A stretch of 64,000 nt of DNA from Chelatococcus caeni (GTDB lineage: Bacteria; Pseudomonadota; Alphaproteobacteria; Rhizobiales; Beijerinckiaceae), in assembly GCF_014196925.1 (NCBI RefSeq), contig NZ_JACIEN010000001.1, positions 1,716,484-1,780,483 of the forward strand. Direction: 5' to 3'. The translations under genes and the position numbers were made by a program. This document shows positions 27,910 to 36,948 of the stretch, one piece after another. Numbering within the stretch: position 1 is the stretch's first letter; every line of letters begins with the position of its first letter. The notes below the pieces were generated by a model that was not told where the DNA came from, did no database searches, and saw nothing but the letters and a program-made list of their open reading frames with translations.

Positions 27910-27950
27910 GCAGCAACCTCCACGATTGCTGCGTTAGCTAGATCGAGCAG

Positions 27951-27968
27951 ACGACACTATCATGACAA
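27951..27968 (-). promoter_or_regulatory. Candidate Pho box upstream of phnC
   Basis: Read on the minus strand, two 7-mers 11 bp apart, TTGTCAT and GTGTCGT, match the PhoB consensus CTGTCAT at 6 and 5 of 7 positions. The site ends 42 bases before the phnC start codon, a plausible position for activation by PhoB under phosphate starvation. Confidence 0.5.
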
Positions 27969-28018
27969 TCAATAAATTGATCGATTTGCCATCTAACAAC
28001 TTTTCAATACTGTTGCTA

Positions 28019-28036
28019 CCGTCACAACAGCGTCAT
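28019..28036 (+). promoter_or_regulatory. Weak candidate Pho box upstream of the acyltransferase gene
   Basis: On the plus strand CCGTCAC and GCGTCAT, 11 bp apart, each match CTGTCAT at 5 of 7 positions. It lies 40 bases before the acyltransferase start. It is weaker than the phnC site and may be chance. Confidence 0.3.
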
Positions 28037-28076
28037 ATCGGCACACGAAACCTGCGCGCCACCTCCCGGGAGACGA

Positions 28077-28697
28077 ATGATGGGCAAGCGCCTCGGCGAA
28101 ACGCCGACGATCCACCCGACCGCCAGCGTGCTGCGCTCGACGCTCGGCCGCTACACGGAGGTCGGCGCGCGCACGAGCCTCGTCGAGACGACGCTGGGCG
28201 ACTACAGCTACATCGTGAACGACGGCGACGTCATCTACACGACGATCGGCAAGTTCTGCTCCATCGCCGCCCAGGTGCGCCTCAACCCGGGCAACCACCC
28301 CATGTGGCGGGCGAGCCAGTCCCACTTCACCTACCGCGCCTCGGCCTATTTCGAGGGCGAGGAGGACGAGAGCGGGTTCTTCGACTGGCGCCGGGCCCAG
28401 CCCGTCACCCTCGGCCATGACGTGTGGATCGGCCACGGCGTCACGGTGATGCCGGGGGTGACGATCGGCACCGGCGCCGTCGTCGGCTCCGGCGCCGTCG
28501 TCACGAAGGACGTCGCCCCCTACGCCATCGTCGCCGGCGTGCCGGCAAGGCCCATCCGGCCCCGCTTCCCCGCCGCCGTCGCCGAGCGGCTCATGGCGCT
28601 CGCCTGGTGGGACTGGAGCCATGAGCGCCTGCACGCCGCCCTGCCCGACTTCCGCGCGCTGCCGGTCGAGGCCTTCCTCGAGAAGTACGGCGGCTGA
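28077..28697 (+). CDS. Phosphonate-locus hexapeptide-repeat acyltransferase
   Basis: A 206-aa left-handed beta-helix acyltransferase (xenobiotic/chloramphenicol acetyltransferase-like) of the kind repeatedly found beside phn genes. Hexapeptide repeats run from [26 protein letters not shown] through [30 protein letters not shown]. The catalytic His is probably in NPGNHPMW. It may acetylate aminoalkylphosphonates, as PhnO does with an unrelated fold, but that substrate is inference. Two adjacent ATGs (28077 and 28080) are possible behind a CGGGAG site. It ends seven bases from the converging hydrolase gene. Confidence 0.88.
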   Translation: MMGKRLGETPTIHPTASVLRSTLGRYTEVGARTSLVETTLGDYSYIVNDGDVIYTTIGKFCSIAAQVRLNPGNHPMWRASQSHFTYRASAYFEGEEDESGFFDWRRAQPVTLGHDVWIGHGVTVMPGVTIGTGAVVGSGAVVTKDVAPYAIVAGVPARPIRPRFPAAVAERLMALAWWDWSHERLHAALPDFRALPVEAFLEKYGG

Positions 28698-28704
28698 TCC
28701 GGCC

Positions 28705-30672
28705 TCAGCGGGCGACGTCGGAGGCTTCCGCGGCACGGACGATGGTGTCCGCGTCCGCCGGCAGCATCAGCCGCTCGTCAACGAGCTTGCGCGCCGCGGC
28801 GGAGACCGCCGCCACATAGGCGGCATGATCGGGATAGCGCTCCTCCAGCGACAGGCGCCCGTCGCCGGCCTCCTGCCGCGCCGCCCTGGTGCGGGCGAGC
28901 GGGACTTCGGAGCCGGTCAGGCCGCAGATGGCGCCCTCGGCGAAGCCGGCCTTGCGCAGGTTCCAGCCGAGATAGGTCGCCGTCGGCGCCTCGATCACCG
29001 GCAGGCGGATGCCCGCGACCGCATGCCCGTCGGCATCGACGCGCGGCAGGAAGACGGGATAGGCCGGTCCTGCGACGGGCGGCATGCGCGTGTGGTCGAC
29101 GAGCGACTTTTCGTTGTGCTCGCCCGCGAATTTCAGGCCGGGAATGCCGTCGTAGCCGGCCTCCTGTGCGGCGACGAGCGTGCCCTCCTCGAGGCCCGGA
29201 TAGCGGCTCGGCGGCGGCTCCCGGCCCTCGGCCACCCAGGCATCGAGCGCGACGAGCAGCGCGCGCATGGGCGCGCCGGCGTGCAGCGGATTCGACGGCA
29301 GCTGGCAGGCCGCCGCCGGCGCGGACTTGGCGCCGAAGGGCGTGAAATGCGGCAGCCCGGCGAAGTAATAGGCGCGCACGTTGTCCGGCAGCGCCAGCGG
29401 CTTGCCGGCCGCGTCGGTGACGACGAGCGACAGGCGCGCCTGCACCGCCTCCGTGTCGGTGTCGGTCTGGATCACCTTGGGGCAGGAGCCGGCGGCCTCG
29501 CAGCGCTTCAGGATGCCGTCCGTGGTGCCGCCGATCGGGTCGAGGCTCGTCGCATAGGAGAACGGGAAGGCATCGCCCGGATAGAGATGGTCCTCGTGAT
29601 CGCGCGAATAGCGGCCCGGCTGGGCGAAGCGCGCATTGGTGAAGGTTCTGCGCGCGCCGGCGATGTGCGGCATCAGGCCGTCGAACACGGGCCGCCCGCT
29701 CTCGTCGTCGTTGAACCCATGGTAGAGGAGATCGCGCAGGAAGCGGCCGCTCTGGGAGATGCCGATGGCATAGGCGGCCTTCAAGGCCGGCGCGCCGTCC
29801 GCGGCGAGAGGATTGGCGCTCCCGTCCGGCGCCGCGCCCTCGTAGCGCAGAAAGGAGACGAGGTCGCGCACGGCGGCAAAGCCGAGGCCCATGACCTTCG
29901 GGTCCTTCGCCGCGTAGATGAACTCGTAGATGGCGCCCGCATCGAAGCCCGGCGCCTTGGTGATCTCGATGCGGGTCGGGCTCAGATATTTGAAGGAGAG
30001 ACCGGCCGGCGTCGCGCGCGCATCGCCTTCCCGGGCCCGCACCGTCAGCCGCGCCTTTGCGGGATCAGGATCGGCCGCCGGATAGGAGAGATCGATGGCA
30101 ACCACCGGCCCCTCGGTGCCCTTGGTGTCGTCGAAGACGAATTCCTCGCGGCTCTCCCCCGTCACGCCGGGCACGGTCGGCACGTCGAGGCCCAGAAGCC
30201 CGCCGGCGGTCGCGAGGTCGCCCTGCCATCCGCTCCAGACGAGGGTGTAGCCCTGGTCCATGAGGAAGCCGTTGCCGGCATCGGCGGCCGAGGCCGGGTC
30301 ATTCACCATCGGGGCGTCGTTCAGCAGGCTGAGCCCGAGCTTGCGGCCGCGGTTGGTGACTTCGTAGAGGAGCTTGCCGTTGCCGCGCGCGGGATCGGCC
30401 GGCTTCAGGATGTGCACGTCTGTCGAGAAGACCACTTCGCCGGCGGCGTTCCGGGGCGCGAGCGCCAGGTCCACGATGCCGGCGTTGCGCGCATCCTCCG
30501 GCTTCACCGCCATGGTGACGCGCGCCACGATCTTCTCGTAGGGGCCCGCCGCGAAGCTGCGGCCGGCGAAGGCCGGCGCCTCGGTGCGCGTGACCTCGAA
30601 GCCGACGACGCGCGCCTCGGCGCCGGCGGCGAGTGCGACGAAGGATAACCCGGCGAGCAGCAGTCCTTTCAC
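28705..30672 (-). CDS. Secreted alpha/beta-hydrolase domain protein (Abhydrolase_10-like)
   Basis: A 655-aa exported protein with a signal sequence (MKGLLLAGLSFVALAAGAEA-R). The long form with DQGYTLVWSGWQGD, YEVTNRGRKLGLSLLND and AYAIGISQSGRFLRDLLYHGFN (a GxSxSGR nucleophile-elbow-like motif) matches the large proteobacterial group annotated as alpha/beta hydrolase domain-containing. The substrate is unknown. It is the gene after matB in the same direction, 114 bases downstream with a strong stem-loop between, so a link to malonate (for example ester hydrolysis) is only a guess. Confidence 0.75.
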   Translation of the reverse strand: MKGLLLAGLSFVALAAGAEARVVGFEVTRTEAPAFAGRSFAAGPYEKIVARVTMAVKPEDARNAGIVDLALAPRNAAGEVVFSTDVHILKPADPARGNGKLLYEVTNRGRKLGLSLLNDAPMVNDPASAADAGNGFLMDQGYTLVWSGWQGDLATAGGLLGLDVPTVPGVTGESREEFVFDDTKGTEGPVVAIDLSYPAADPDPAKARLTVRAREGDARATPAGLSFKYLSPTRIEITKAPGFDAGAIYEFIYAAKDPKVMGLGFAAVRDLVSFLRYEGAAPDGSANPLAADGAPALKAAYAIGISQSGRFLRDLLYHGFNDDESGRPVFDGLMPHIAGARRTFTNARFAQPGRYSRDHEDHLYPGDAFPFSYATSLDPIGGTTDGILKRCEAAGSCPKVIQTDTDTEAVQARLSLVVTDAAGKPLALPDNVRAYYFAGLPHFTPFGAKSAPAAACQLPSNPLHAGAPMRALLVALDAWVAEGREPPPSRYPGLEEGTLVAAQEAGYDGIPGLKFAGEHNEKSLVDHTRMPPVAGPAYPVFLPRVDADGHAVAGIRLPVIEAPTATYLGWNLRKAGFAEGAICGLTGSEVPLARTRAARQEAGDGRLSLEERYPDHAAYVAAVSAAARKLVDERLMLPADADTIVRAAEASDVAR

Positions 30673-30697
30673 GGCCTTCCCTCCCTGCTTCGCCCGA

Positions 30698-30766
30698 GCG
30701 GCCGCGGCGGCGCGGGACGCGCCGTCATCTCACCGTCGGGGATTGCCTCGTGCCGCCGCGGGCCGC
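30698..30766 (-). other. Intergenic stem-loop between matB and the hydrolase gene
   Basis: Arms CGCGGCGGC (30703-30711) and GCCGCCGCG (30752-30760) pair perfectly and extend with a one-base bulge through GCGGCC/GGCCGC. The loop is about 40 bases. There is no U-tract on either strand, so it is more likely an mRNA-stabilising or attenuating structure than a simple terminator. Confidence 0.45.
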
Positions 30767-30786
30767 CGGTCAGGCCTCGGGATGCC

Positions 30787-32301
30787 TCACCGCGCGTAGA
30801 GGTCCTTGTAGGTGTCCCGCAGCACGTTCTTCTGCACCTTGCCCATGGTGTTGCGCGGCAGCTCCGGCACGATGAAGACATGCTTGGGCTGCTTGAACTT
30901 GGCGAGGCGCCCTTCGAGCGCCTTCACGATGGCGGCGGCGTCGACGCTCGCCCCCTTCTCCGCGACGACGGCCGCCGTCACGCCCTCGCCGAAATCGGGA
31001 TGCGGCACGCCGAAGACGGCGCTCTCGACGACGCCGGGCATGGCGTCGATCTCGCTCTCCACTTCCTTCGGGTAGACGTTGTAGCCGCCGGTGATGATGA
31101 GGTCCTTGCCGCGGCCGACGATGTGGACATAGCCGCGCTCGTCGACCTTGCCGAGGTCGCCGGTGATGAAGAAGCCGTCGTCGCGGAACTCGGCCTTCGT
31201 CTTCTCCGGGTTGCGCCAGTAGCCCTTGAAGACGTTGGGCCCCTTGACCTCGATCATGCCGATCTCGCCCTGCGGCAGCGCCTGCCCGCCTTCGGGATCG
31301 ACGACGCGCAGCGTGACGCCCGGCAACGGGAAGCCGACCGTGCCGGCGACCCGGTCCCCCTCATAGGGGTTGGACGTGTTCATGTTGGTCTCGGTCATGC
31401 CGTAGCGCTCGAGGATGGCGTGGCCCGTGCGCTCGCGCCATTCGCGATGGGTGTCGGCAAGGAGCGGCGCCGAGCCGGACACGAAGAGGCGCATGTGGCG
31501 GGTGGCCTCGCGCGTCAGGCCCTCGTGCTGCAGGAGGCGCACGTAGAAGGTCGGCACGCCCATCATGGCGGTTGCCTTCGGCAGGAGACGCATCACCTCG
31601 TCGGCGTCGAACCTCGGCAGGAAGAGCATGGACGCCCCGGCGGCGAGGATCACGTTCGTCGCCACGAAGAGCCCGTGCGTGTGGAAGATCGGCAAGGCAT
31701 GCAGCAGCACGTCGGCGCTGGTGAAGCGCCAGTAGTCGACGAGCGTCAGCGCATTCGACAGAAGGTTGTCGTGGCTGAGCATGGCGCCCTTCGAGCGCCC
31801 GGTGGTGCCGGACGTGTAGAGGATGGCGGCGAGATCGTCCGCGCCCCGCTCCACATCGGCGAAATCGGGCGCCTCGCCGGCGGCGCGCTCCATCAGGCTG
31901 CCCTTGCCCGCCGCATCGAGCGTGTCGACCCGCGCGCCGTAGCGCTCGGCGACGGGCACGAGCCCGTCGCGGCTCTTGGGGTCGCAGACGACGAGGGCCG
32001 GCTCGGCATCGCCGAGGAAATAGTCGAGCTCGGCGAGCGTATAGGCCGTGTTGAGCGGCAGGAAGACGGCGCCCGCGCGCAGGCAGGCGAGATAGAGCAT
32101 GACCGCCTCGGGGCTCTTCTCCACCTGCACCGCCACCCGGTCCCCCGGCCCGACGCCGCGCGCCACGAGCGCATGGGCGATCCTGCCGGTGCCGGCGACG
32201 AGGTCGCCGTAGGTGATGATCCGCCCGGTCGGCGTCTCGATGAAGGGCCTGTCGGCAGCCGGCATGCGGGCGGCGAGTTGGGCGAAGAGATAGGATGGCA
32301 T
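30787..32301 (-). CDS. matB: Malonyl-CoA synthetase MatB
   Basis: A 504-aa acyl-adenylate-forming enzyme: malonate + ATP + CoA to malonyl-CoA. Motifs are LYTSGTTGRSKGAM (P-loop), YGMTETNMNTSNPYEG (the MatB-type substrate region), GDLGKVDERGYVHIVGRGKDLIITGG and the catalytic Lys in PRNTMGKVQKN. Length and motifs match rhizobial MatB. It lies 28 bases after matA, in the malonate operon. Confidence 0.93.
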   Translation of the reverse strand: MPSYLFAQLAARMPAADRPFIETPTGRIITYGDLVAGTGRIAHALVARGVGPGDRVAVQVEKSPEAVMLYLACLRAGAVFLPLNTAYTLAELDYFLGDAEPALVVCDPKSRDGLVPVAERYGARVDTLDAAGKGSLMERAAGEAPDFADVERGADDLAAILYTSGTTGRSKGAMLSHDNLLSNALTLVDYWRFTSADVLLHALPIFHTHGLFVATNVILAAGASMLFLPRFDADEVMRLLPKATAMMGVPTFYVRLLQHEGLTREATRHMRLFVSGSAPLLADTHREWRERTGHAILERYGMTETNMNTSNPYEGDRVAGTVGFPLPGVTLRVVDPEGGQALPQGEIGMIEVKGPNVFKGYWRNPEKTKAEFRDDGFFITGDLGKVDERGYVHIVGRGKDLIITGGYNVYPKEVESEIDAMPGVVESAVFGVPHPDFGEGVTAAVVAEKGASVDAAAIVKALEGRLAKFKQPKHVFIVPELPRNTMGKVQKNVLRDTYKDLYAR

Positions 32302-32329
32302 GGGCTTTGTCTTCGTTCTGTTTTCTTGT

Positions 32330-33688
32330 TCAATCGGTGACGGGCACGAGCGTGCGCGACGCCCGCTCGCCCTTCAGCTGCTTCCTCACCGCCGCGGCGG
32401 CGATGACCTCGCCCGAACCCGCGAAGGCCTCGTGGTTCTTCTCGATGTCCTCGAGCGCGTAGAGATAGTTGACCATCAGGCCATGGGCCTGGCCGAGGCC
32501 CTTGGCGCTGGTGTCGCCGAGGAAGTTGAGCCGCTCCAGCCGCGCCCCGTTGCCGAGGTGGAAGCGCGCCACCGGATCGACCGGCCGGCCGTTCGGCGTC
32601 TTGGCCTTGAGGAAATACCAGGCGGCGGCGGGCAGCAGCACCTTGCGCACCTTCTCCGCCGTCGCCGGATCCTCGTGCCAGCCCTCCTCGTCGAGCGCCG
32701 CGAGCACCGTCTTCGCCTCGGCATCGAGCGCCTGCGAGGCCTCGGAGCCGCGCTCGCGCTCGAGCCATTTCGCAAAGCCCGGCACCGGCGACAGGGTGAC
32801 GAAGGTCTTGAGGTTGGGCAGGTCGCGCTTGAGGTCGTCCACCACCTGCTTGATCAGGAAGTTGCCGAAGGAGACGCCGCCGAGCCCGCGCTGGGTGTTG
32901 GAGATGGAATAGAAGACGGCGGTCGTCGCCGCCTCGGCGGCGATCGGCTTGCGGTCCTTGGCGAGGAGCGGCGCGATCGCGCCGGGGATCTCCGCCGTCA
33001 GCGCCACCTCGACGAAGATCAGCGGCTCGTCGACGAGCTGCGGGTGGAAGAAGGCGAAGCAGCGCCTGTCCGGCGGCTCGAGGCGCCGGCGCAGGTCGTC
33101 CCAGTCGTGGATCTCGTGCACCGCCTCATAGCGGATGATCTTCTCGAGAATGTTGGCGGGCGTCGTCCAGTCGATGGGGCGCAGCACCAGGAACCCCCTG
33201 TTGAACCATGACGAGAAGAGATGCACGAAATCGGCGTCGACCGCCCTGAGGTCCGGCCGGTTCGGCAGATGCTCGATCAGCTCCTCGCGCATCCTGACGA
33301 GCGCGGCTGTGCCGCCCGGCGCCAGGTTGAGGCGGCGCATCAGCTCCTGCCGGCGCGCCTCGGCGGCGGTGTGCAGCCGGTGCAGCGTCGCCGCACCGGG
33401 CTTGTCGTGATAGGCCGCGATTGCCTCCTCGACCTTCTGCGGGTCGGCGCCGAAGCGCTCGGCGAGCGCCGTGAGGAAGGCGAGGCGCGTGGCGAGCGGG
33501 GCATTGGCATAGGTGTCGAGCACGGCCTTGGCGAGCGCCACGCCCGAGGCCTCGCCGCGGCCGGAGAGCAGGTGCTCCGACAATTCGGCGACGTCGCCGC
33601 GCGCCGCCGCATCGCGCGCGAGCCCGAGCATGGCCCGGCCCCGCTCGCTGAGCTGCTGCAGGAGTTCGTTGAAGAACGAGTTCGGCAT
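32330..33688 (-). CDS. matA: Malonyl-CoA decarboxylase MatA
   Basis: A 452-aa enzyme converting malonyl-CoA to acetyl-CoA and CO2. Conserved stretches include NRGFLVLRPIDWTTPANILEKI, AFFHPQLVDEPLIFVEVAL, FYSISNTQRGLGGVSFGNFLIK and the LSPVPGFAKWL region near the catalytic centre. An N-terminal helical domain (1-~140) precedes the GNAT-like catalytic domain. It follows matM by 19 bases. Confidence 0.95.
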   Translation of the reverse strand: MPNSFFNELLQQLSERGRAMLGLARDAAARGDVAELSEHLLSGRGEASGVALAKAVLDTYANAPLATRLAFLTALAERFGADPQKVEEAIAAYHDKPGAATLHRLHTAAEARRQELMRRLNLAPGGTAALVRMREELIEHLPNRPDLRAVDADFVHLFSSWFNRGFLVLRPIDWTTPANILEKIIRYEAVHEIHDWDDLRRRLEPPDRRCFAFFHPQLVDEPLIFVEVALTAEIPGAIAPLLAKDRKPIAAEAATTAVFYSISNTQRGLGGVSFGNFLIKQVVDDLKRDLPNLKTFVTLSPVPGFAKWLERERGSEASQALDAEAKTVLAALDEEGWHEDPATAEKVRKVLLPAAAWYFLKAKTPNGRPVDPVARFHLGNGARLERLNFLGDTSAKGLGQAHGLMVNYLYALEDIEKNHEAFAGSGEVIAAAAVRKQLKGERASRTLVPVTD

Positions 33689-33707
33689 CCGCCTCTCCTT
33701 GATCCTG

Positions 33708-35027
33708 TCAGACTGCAGGCCCCATCACGACATCCGGCAGCCACGTGGCGATCTGCGGAAAGATGCACAGGAGGAGGATACCGAGGAACATCACGAAGAC
33801 ATATGGCAGCGAGCCCCACAGCACCTCCCGCGTCGGCACCTGCGGCGCGATCGCGTTGATGACGAAGAGGTTGAGGCCGATGGGCGGCGTGATGAGCCCG
33901 ACCTCCATGTTGATCGTCAGCACCACGGCGAACCAGTAGGGGTCGAAGCCCGCCTGCGTCACGATGGGGAAGAGCAGCGGCGCCGCCATGACGATGACCG
34001 CAACCGGCGGCAGGAACATGCCGGCGACCAGCAGGAAGACGTTGATGACGCCCATCAGCAGCCAGCGGTTGATCTCGAGCGAGGCGATGGCGCCGGCGAT
34101 GGTCTGGGTGATGAAGAGCGAGGACAGCGCGAAGGCGAAGAGCTCCGCCGCCGCCATGATCATCATGATCATGATGCTCTCGCGCATCGCCGTGCCGAAG
34201 ATCTCGACGACGGGCCCCGCCCGGAACAGCCGGTAGACGATGATGACGACGCCGAGCGTGAGGAAGGCGCCCGCCCCGGCCGCCTCGGAGGGCGTCGCGA
34301 CCCCGCCGTAGAGCACGAAGAGCACGCCGAGGATGATGACGAGGAACGGCACGACCCGCGGCAGCGTGGCGAACTTCTGCGCCAGCGTGAAGCGCCCGCG
34401 CCCCGCATCGCCGAAGCGGAAGCCCTTGCGCTTCGCATCGACCAGTGCCCAGGCCATGAACATCGCCGTCAGCATCAGCCCCGGCAGGACGCCGGCGAGG
34501 AACAGCCGGCCGATGGAGGTCTCGGTGGCGATGCCGTAGACGATCATCGTGACCGACGGCGGGATGAGGATACCGAGCGTGCCGCCGGCGCAGATGGATC
34601 CGGTGGCGACGGAGGCGGGATAGCCCCGCTTCATCATCTCGGGAATGCCCATCTTGCCGGTGGCGGCGCAGGTGGCCGGGCTCGAGCCGGTCATGCCCGA
34701 GAAGATGGCGCAGGCGCCGAGGTTCGACAGCACGAGCCCGCCCGGCACCCGGTTGAGCCAGCGGTCGAGCGCCTCGTAGAGGTCCTTGCCCGCGGGCGAG
34801 GCCGCGACGGCGGCGCCCATGAGCACGAACATCGGGATCGAGACATAGGCGAGGTTGGCGATGCCCGCATACATCGTCTCGCCGAGGACGTCGAAGATGC
34901 CGAAGCCTTCCTCGACCAGGAGCCCCGCGATGGCGGCGAGGCCGAGGGCGAAGGCGATCGGCATGCCCGTCGCCAGGAAGGCGAAGAGCGAGCCGACGAT
35001 GACATAGGCAGCGATGGAGAGCGTCAT
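33708..35027 (-). CDS. matM: Malonate TRAP transporter large permease (DctM type)
   Basis: A 439-aa inner-membrane carrier with about 12 hydrophobic segments. DctM hallmarks are present: SIPMFVLMGAAVAAS, FSGMTGSSPATCAATGKMGIPEMMKRGY, GGTLGILIPPSVTMIVYGI and the ITPPIGLNLFV motif. ATG 35027 overlaps the matQ stop by four bases. By gene order it corresponds to matM of the Sinorhizobium malonate locus matPQMAB. Confidence 0.9.
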   Translation of the reverse strand: MTLSIAAYVIVGSLFAFLATGMPIAFALGLAAIAGLLVEEGFGIFDVLGETMYAGIANLAYVSIPMFVLMGAAVAASPAGKDLYEALDRWLNRVPGGLVLSNLGACAIFSGMTGSSPATCAATGKMGIPEMMKRGYPASVATGSICAGGTLGILIPPSVTMIVYGIATETSIGRLFLAGVLPGLMLTAMFMAWALVDAKRKGFRFGDAGRGRFTLAQKFATLPRVVPFLVIILGVLFVLYGGVATPSEAAGAGAFLTLGVVIIVYRLFRAGPVVEIFGTAMRESIMIMMIMAAAELFAFALSSLFITQTIAGAIASLEINRWLLMGVINVFLLVAGMFLPPVAVIVMAAPLLFPIVTQAGFDPYWFAVVLTINMEVGLITPPIGLNLFVINAIAPQVPTREVLWGSLPYVFVMFLGILLLCIFPQIATWLPDVVMGPAV

Positions 35028-35551
35028 GCGTCGGCTCCTGCGGCGTGCGGCAGGCGCTGCGCCGCCGACGTCGAGGTGAAGAGTTTCAGGATCTCGGCGA
35101 CGTACTGCAGGCTGAGCAGCCCGAAGCCGACAGGCAGCGGGATGAGCGGGATCCACAGCGGCGGCGCCCAGACGGTCGACGTGGTCCAGCCGCCTTCCCA
35201 CGCCTCGTGGAAATAGAGGACGGAAGCGACGAACATCGCGATGCAGAAGGCAAGGCCGAGGAAGGCGCCGAGGATGGCGAGCGCCCGCCGCACCGGCGCG
35301 CTCGCCAGGGTCTCGATGACGTCGACCCCGACATGCCCCTTGCGCAGGAGGACGTAGGGCGCGCCGAGGAAGATCGCCGCCGTCGCGCTGAAGACGACGA
35401 AATCGGTCTGCCAGATGGTCGGCGCGCGAAAGATGTAGCGCATGAAGATCATCTGGCAGACGACGACCATGGCGGCTGCGATGAGGACGCCGGCGACGAT
35501 GCCGAACAGGCGCGATACGTTGTCGACACCGGCAACGAAGGCTCGAACCAT
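35024..35551 (-). CDS. matQ: Malonate TRAP transporter small permease (DctQ type)
   Basis: A 175-aa protein with four hydrophobic segments and the DctQ pattern FMRYIFRAPTIWQTDFVVF...RKGHVGVDVI. It pairs with the large permease. ATG 35551 is chosen as domain start. Between it and matP lies a family-A repeat, so the operon probably reads through it. Confidence 0.88.
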   Translation of the reverse strand: MVRAFVAGVDNVSRLFGIVAGVLIAAAMVVVCQMIFMRYIFRAPTIWQTDFVVFSATAAIFLGAPYVLLRKGHVGVDVIETLASAPVRRALAILGAFLGLAFCIAMFVASVLYFHEAWEGGWTTSTVWAPPLWIPLIPLPVGFGLLSLQYVAEILKLFTSTSAAQRLPHAAGADA

Positions 35552-35590
35552 GTGCGTGTTCCGTTCTCCGAGATGGACCGTGCCGGCTTC

Positions 35591-35735
35591 GATCCCTCCC
35601 CTCCCGGGGAAGGTGGATCGGTCCGAAGGACCGGGATGGATGGGGTCACAGTCCCGGCACCGTTCACGGCACCTGCCGCGCCCCCTCCGTCGCCGCGTGC
35701 GCGGCGCGCCACCTCCCCGGGGGGGGGGGAGGATC
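35591..35735 (+). repeat. Family A repeat, copy 4
   Basis: A 145-bp element between matP and matQ. It begins GATCCCTCCCCTCCCGGGGAAGG and ends in an 11-base G run (35719-35729) followed by AGGATC. The hairpin TCGGTCCGAAGGACCGG replaces the usual TCGCGCC form by compensating changes, so the structure is kept. Nothing else is recognised in 35552-35812. Confidence 0.85.
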
Positions 35736-35812
35736 ACCCATCCTCTCTCCGGGGCGGGACGGGGCTTTCGCCACCGTCCAGCACAACCTCTGCGTTTCCC
35801 GAAGCCCTCACC

Positions 35813-36811
35813 TCACTCGACGGCGAGCGCCTTCTCGATCAGCTCCTGGCCGCCCTTCACCTTCTCGGCGAAGTTCTTGTAGGAGGATTCCTGCGCCACC
35901 TTCAGCCAGGCCTCGTAGTCCGCCTGGGACATCTCGACCACCTCGACCCCCGCCTTCTTGAAGGTGTCGATCAGGAGCTGGTCGCCCTTCTTCGATTCCT
36001 CGTTGAAATAGGCTTCCGACGTCTTGCCGGCATCGAGGATGGCCTTCTGCTGCTCGGGCGTGAGCTTGTCGAAGACACGCTTCGACATCAGCACCGGCTC
36101 GTACATGAACCACAGTGCGTTCTCGCCCGGCGCCGTGAGGCACTTCACCTGCTCGTAGAGACGATAGGAGATGAAGCTCGACGAAGAGGTGTTGGTGGCA
36201 TCGAGCACGCCGGTCTGCATGCCGGTATAGATTTCCGACGAGGGCATCGACGAGATCGAGGCACCGGCCAGGGCCAGCATCTGCTCGAAGGCCGGGCCGG
36301 CGGCGCGCGTCACCTGTCCCTTGATGGAATCGGGGCCGGTGATGCAGTTCTTCTTGGAGGCGAAGCCGCCCGACAGCCAGGCATCGGCGATGACGACGGC
36401 GCCAGCATCCTCGATGATCTTCTTGATATCCGCCATGAAGGGCGAATTGTTGAGCCGCTCGGCACGCTCGTAATTGCGCACGAGGCCCGGCATCAGGGTG
36501 GCCGAGAACTGCGGATGGCGGCCCGAGGCATAGTCCAGCGGGAAGGCCGACATATCGAGCTGCCCCTTGGTCAGGGCGCCCCACTGCTCGTTCGGCTTGA
36601 AGAGCGAGGCACCGGGGAAGACCTGGATCTTGAGGCCGACATTGGCCTTCTCCACCTCGCGGGCGATGATCTGCACCATCTCGTCACGCGGGTCGCCCTT
36701 GCCGCCCGGGAACTGGTGCGAGGCCTTGAGCACGATCTCCGCGGCGGCGGGCATCAGGCCGCTGATCAGGACGGCCACGGCACCGGCCGTCGCCAACAAC
36801 GTCTTGCGCAT
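35813..36811 (-). CDS. matP: Malonate TRAP transporter periplasmic binding protein (DctP type)
   Basis: A 332-aa solute receptor with a signal sequence (MRKTLLATAGAVAVLISGLMPAAA-E). DctP-family features include SHQFPGGKGDPRDEMVQIIAREVEKA, GPAFEQML and the MPSSEIYTGMQTGVLDATNTSSSSF region that lines the carboxylate pocket. First gene of matP-Q-M-A-B, divergent from the GntR regulator. Malonate as ligand is inferred from matA and matB in the same operon. Confidence 0.9.
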   Translation of the reverse strand: MRKTLLATAGAVAVLISGLMPAAAEIVLKASHQFPGGKGDPRDEMVQIIAREVEKANVGLKIQVFPGASLFKPNEQWGALTKGQLDMSAFPLDYASGRHPQFSATLMPGLVRNYERAERLNNSPFMADIKKIIEDAGAVVIADAWLSGGFASKKNCITGPDSIKGQVTRAAGPAFEQMLALAGASISSMPSSEIYTGMQTGVLDATNTSSSSFISYRLYEQVKCLTAPGENALWFMYEPVLMSKRVFDKLTPEQQKAILDAGKTSEAYFNEESKKGDQLLIDTFKKAGVEVVEMSQADYEAWLKVAQESSYKNFAEKVKGGQELIEKALAVE

Positions 36812-36905
36812 GTCGTTTCCTCCGAATGGTCTGGCTCCCTGGGAGCCGGGCCTCTTGCGGGCCTTGGCGCTATCGAAATCAAACTTGCATCCGCTGTCAA
36901 CGATT

Positions 36906-36915
36906 TTGTATACAA
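36906..36915. promoter_or_regulatory. Candidate operator of the malonate regulator
   Basis: A perfect palindrome, TTGTATACAA, in the 137-bp gap between matP and the divergent GntR gene. It fits the T.GT...AC.A pattern bound by FadR/FCD-type GntR proteins and lies 33 bases before the regulator ATG. Confidence 0.55.
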
Positions 36916-36948
36916 TACAGATCGTCTCGTATGCGATGGTGCGATCAC

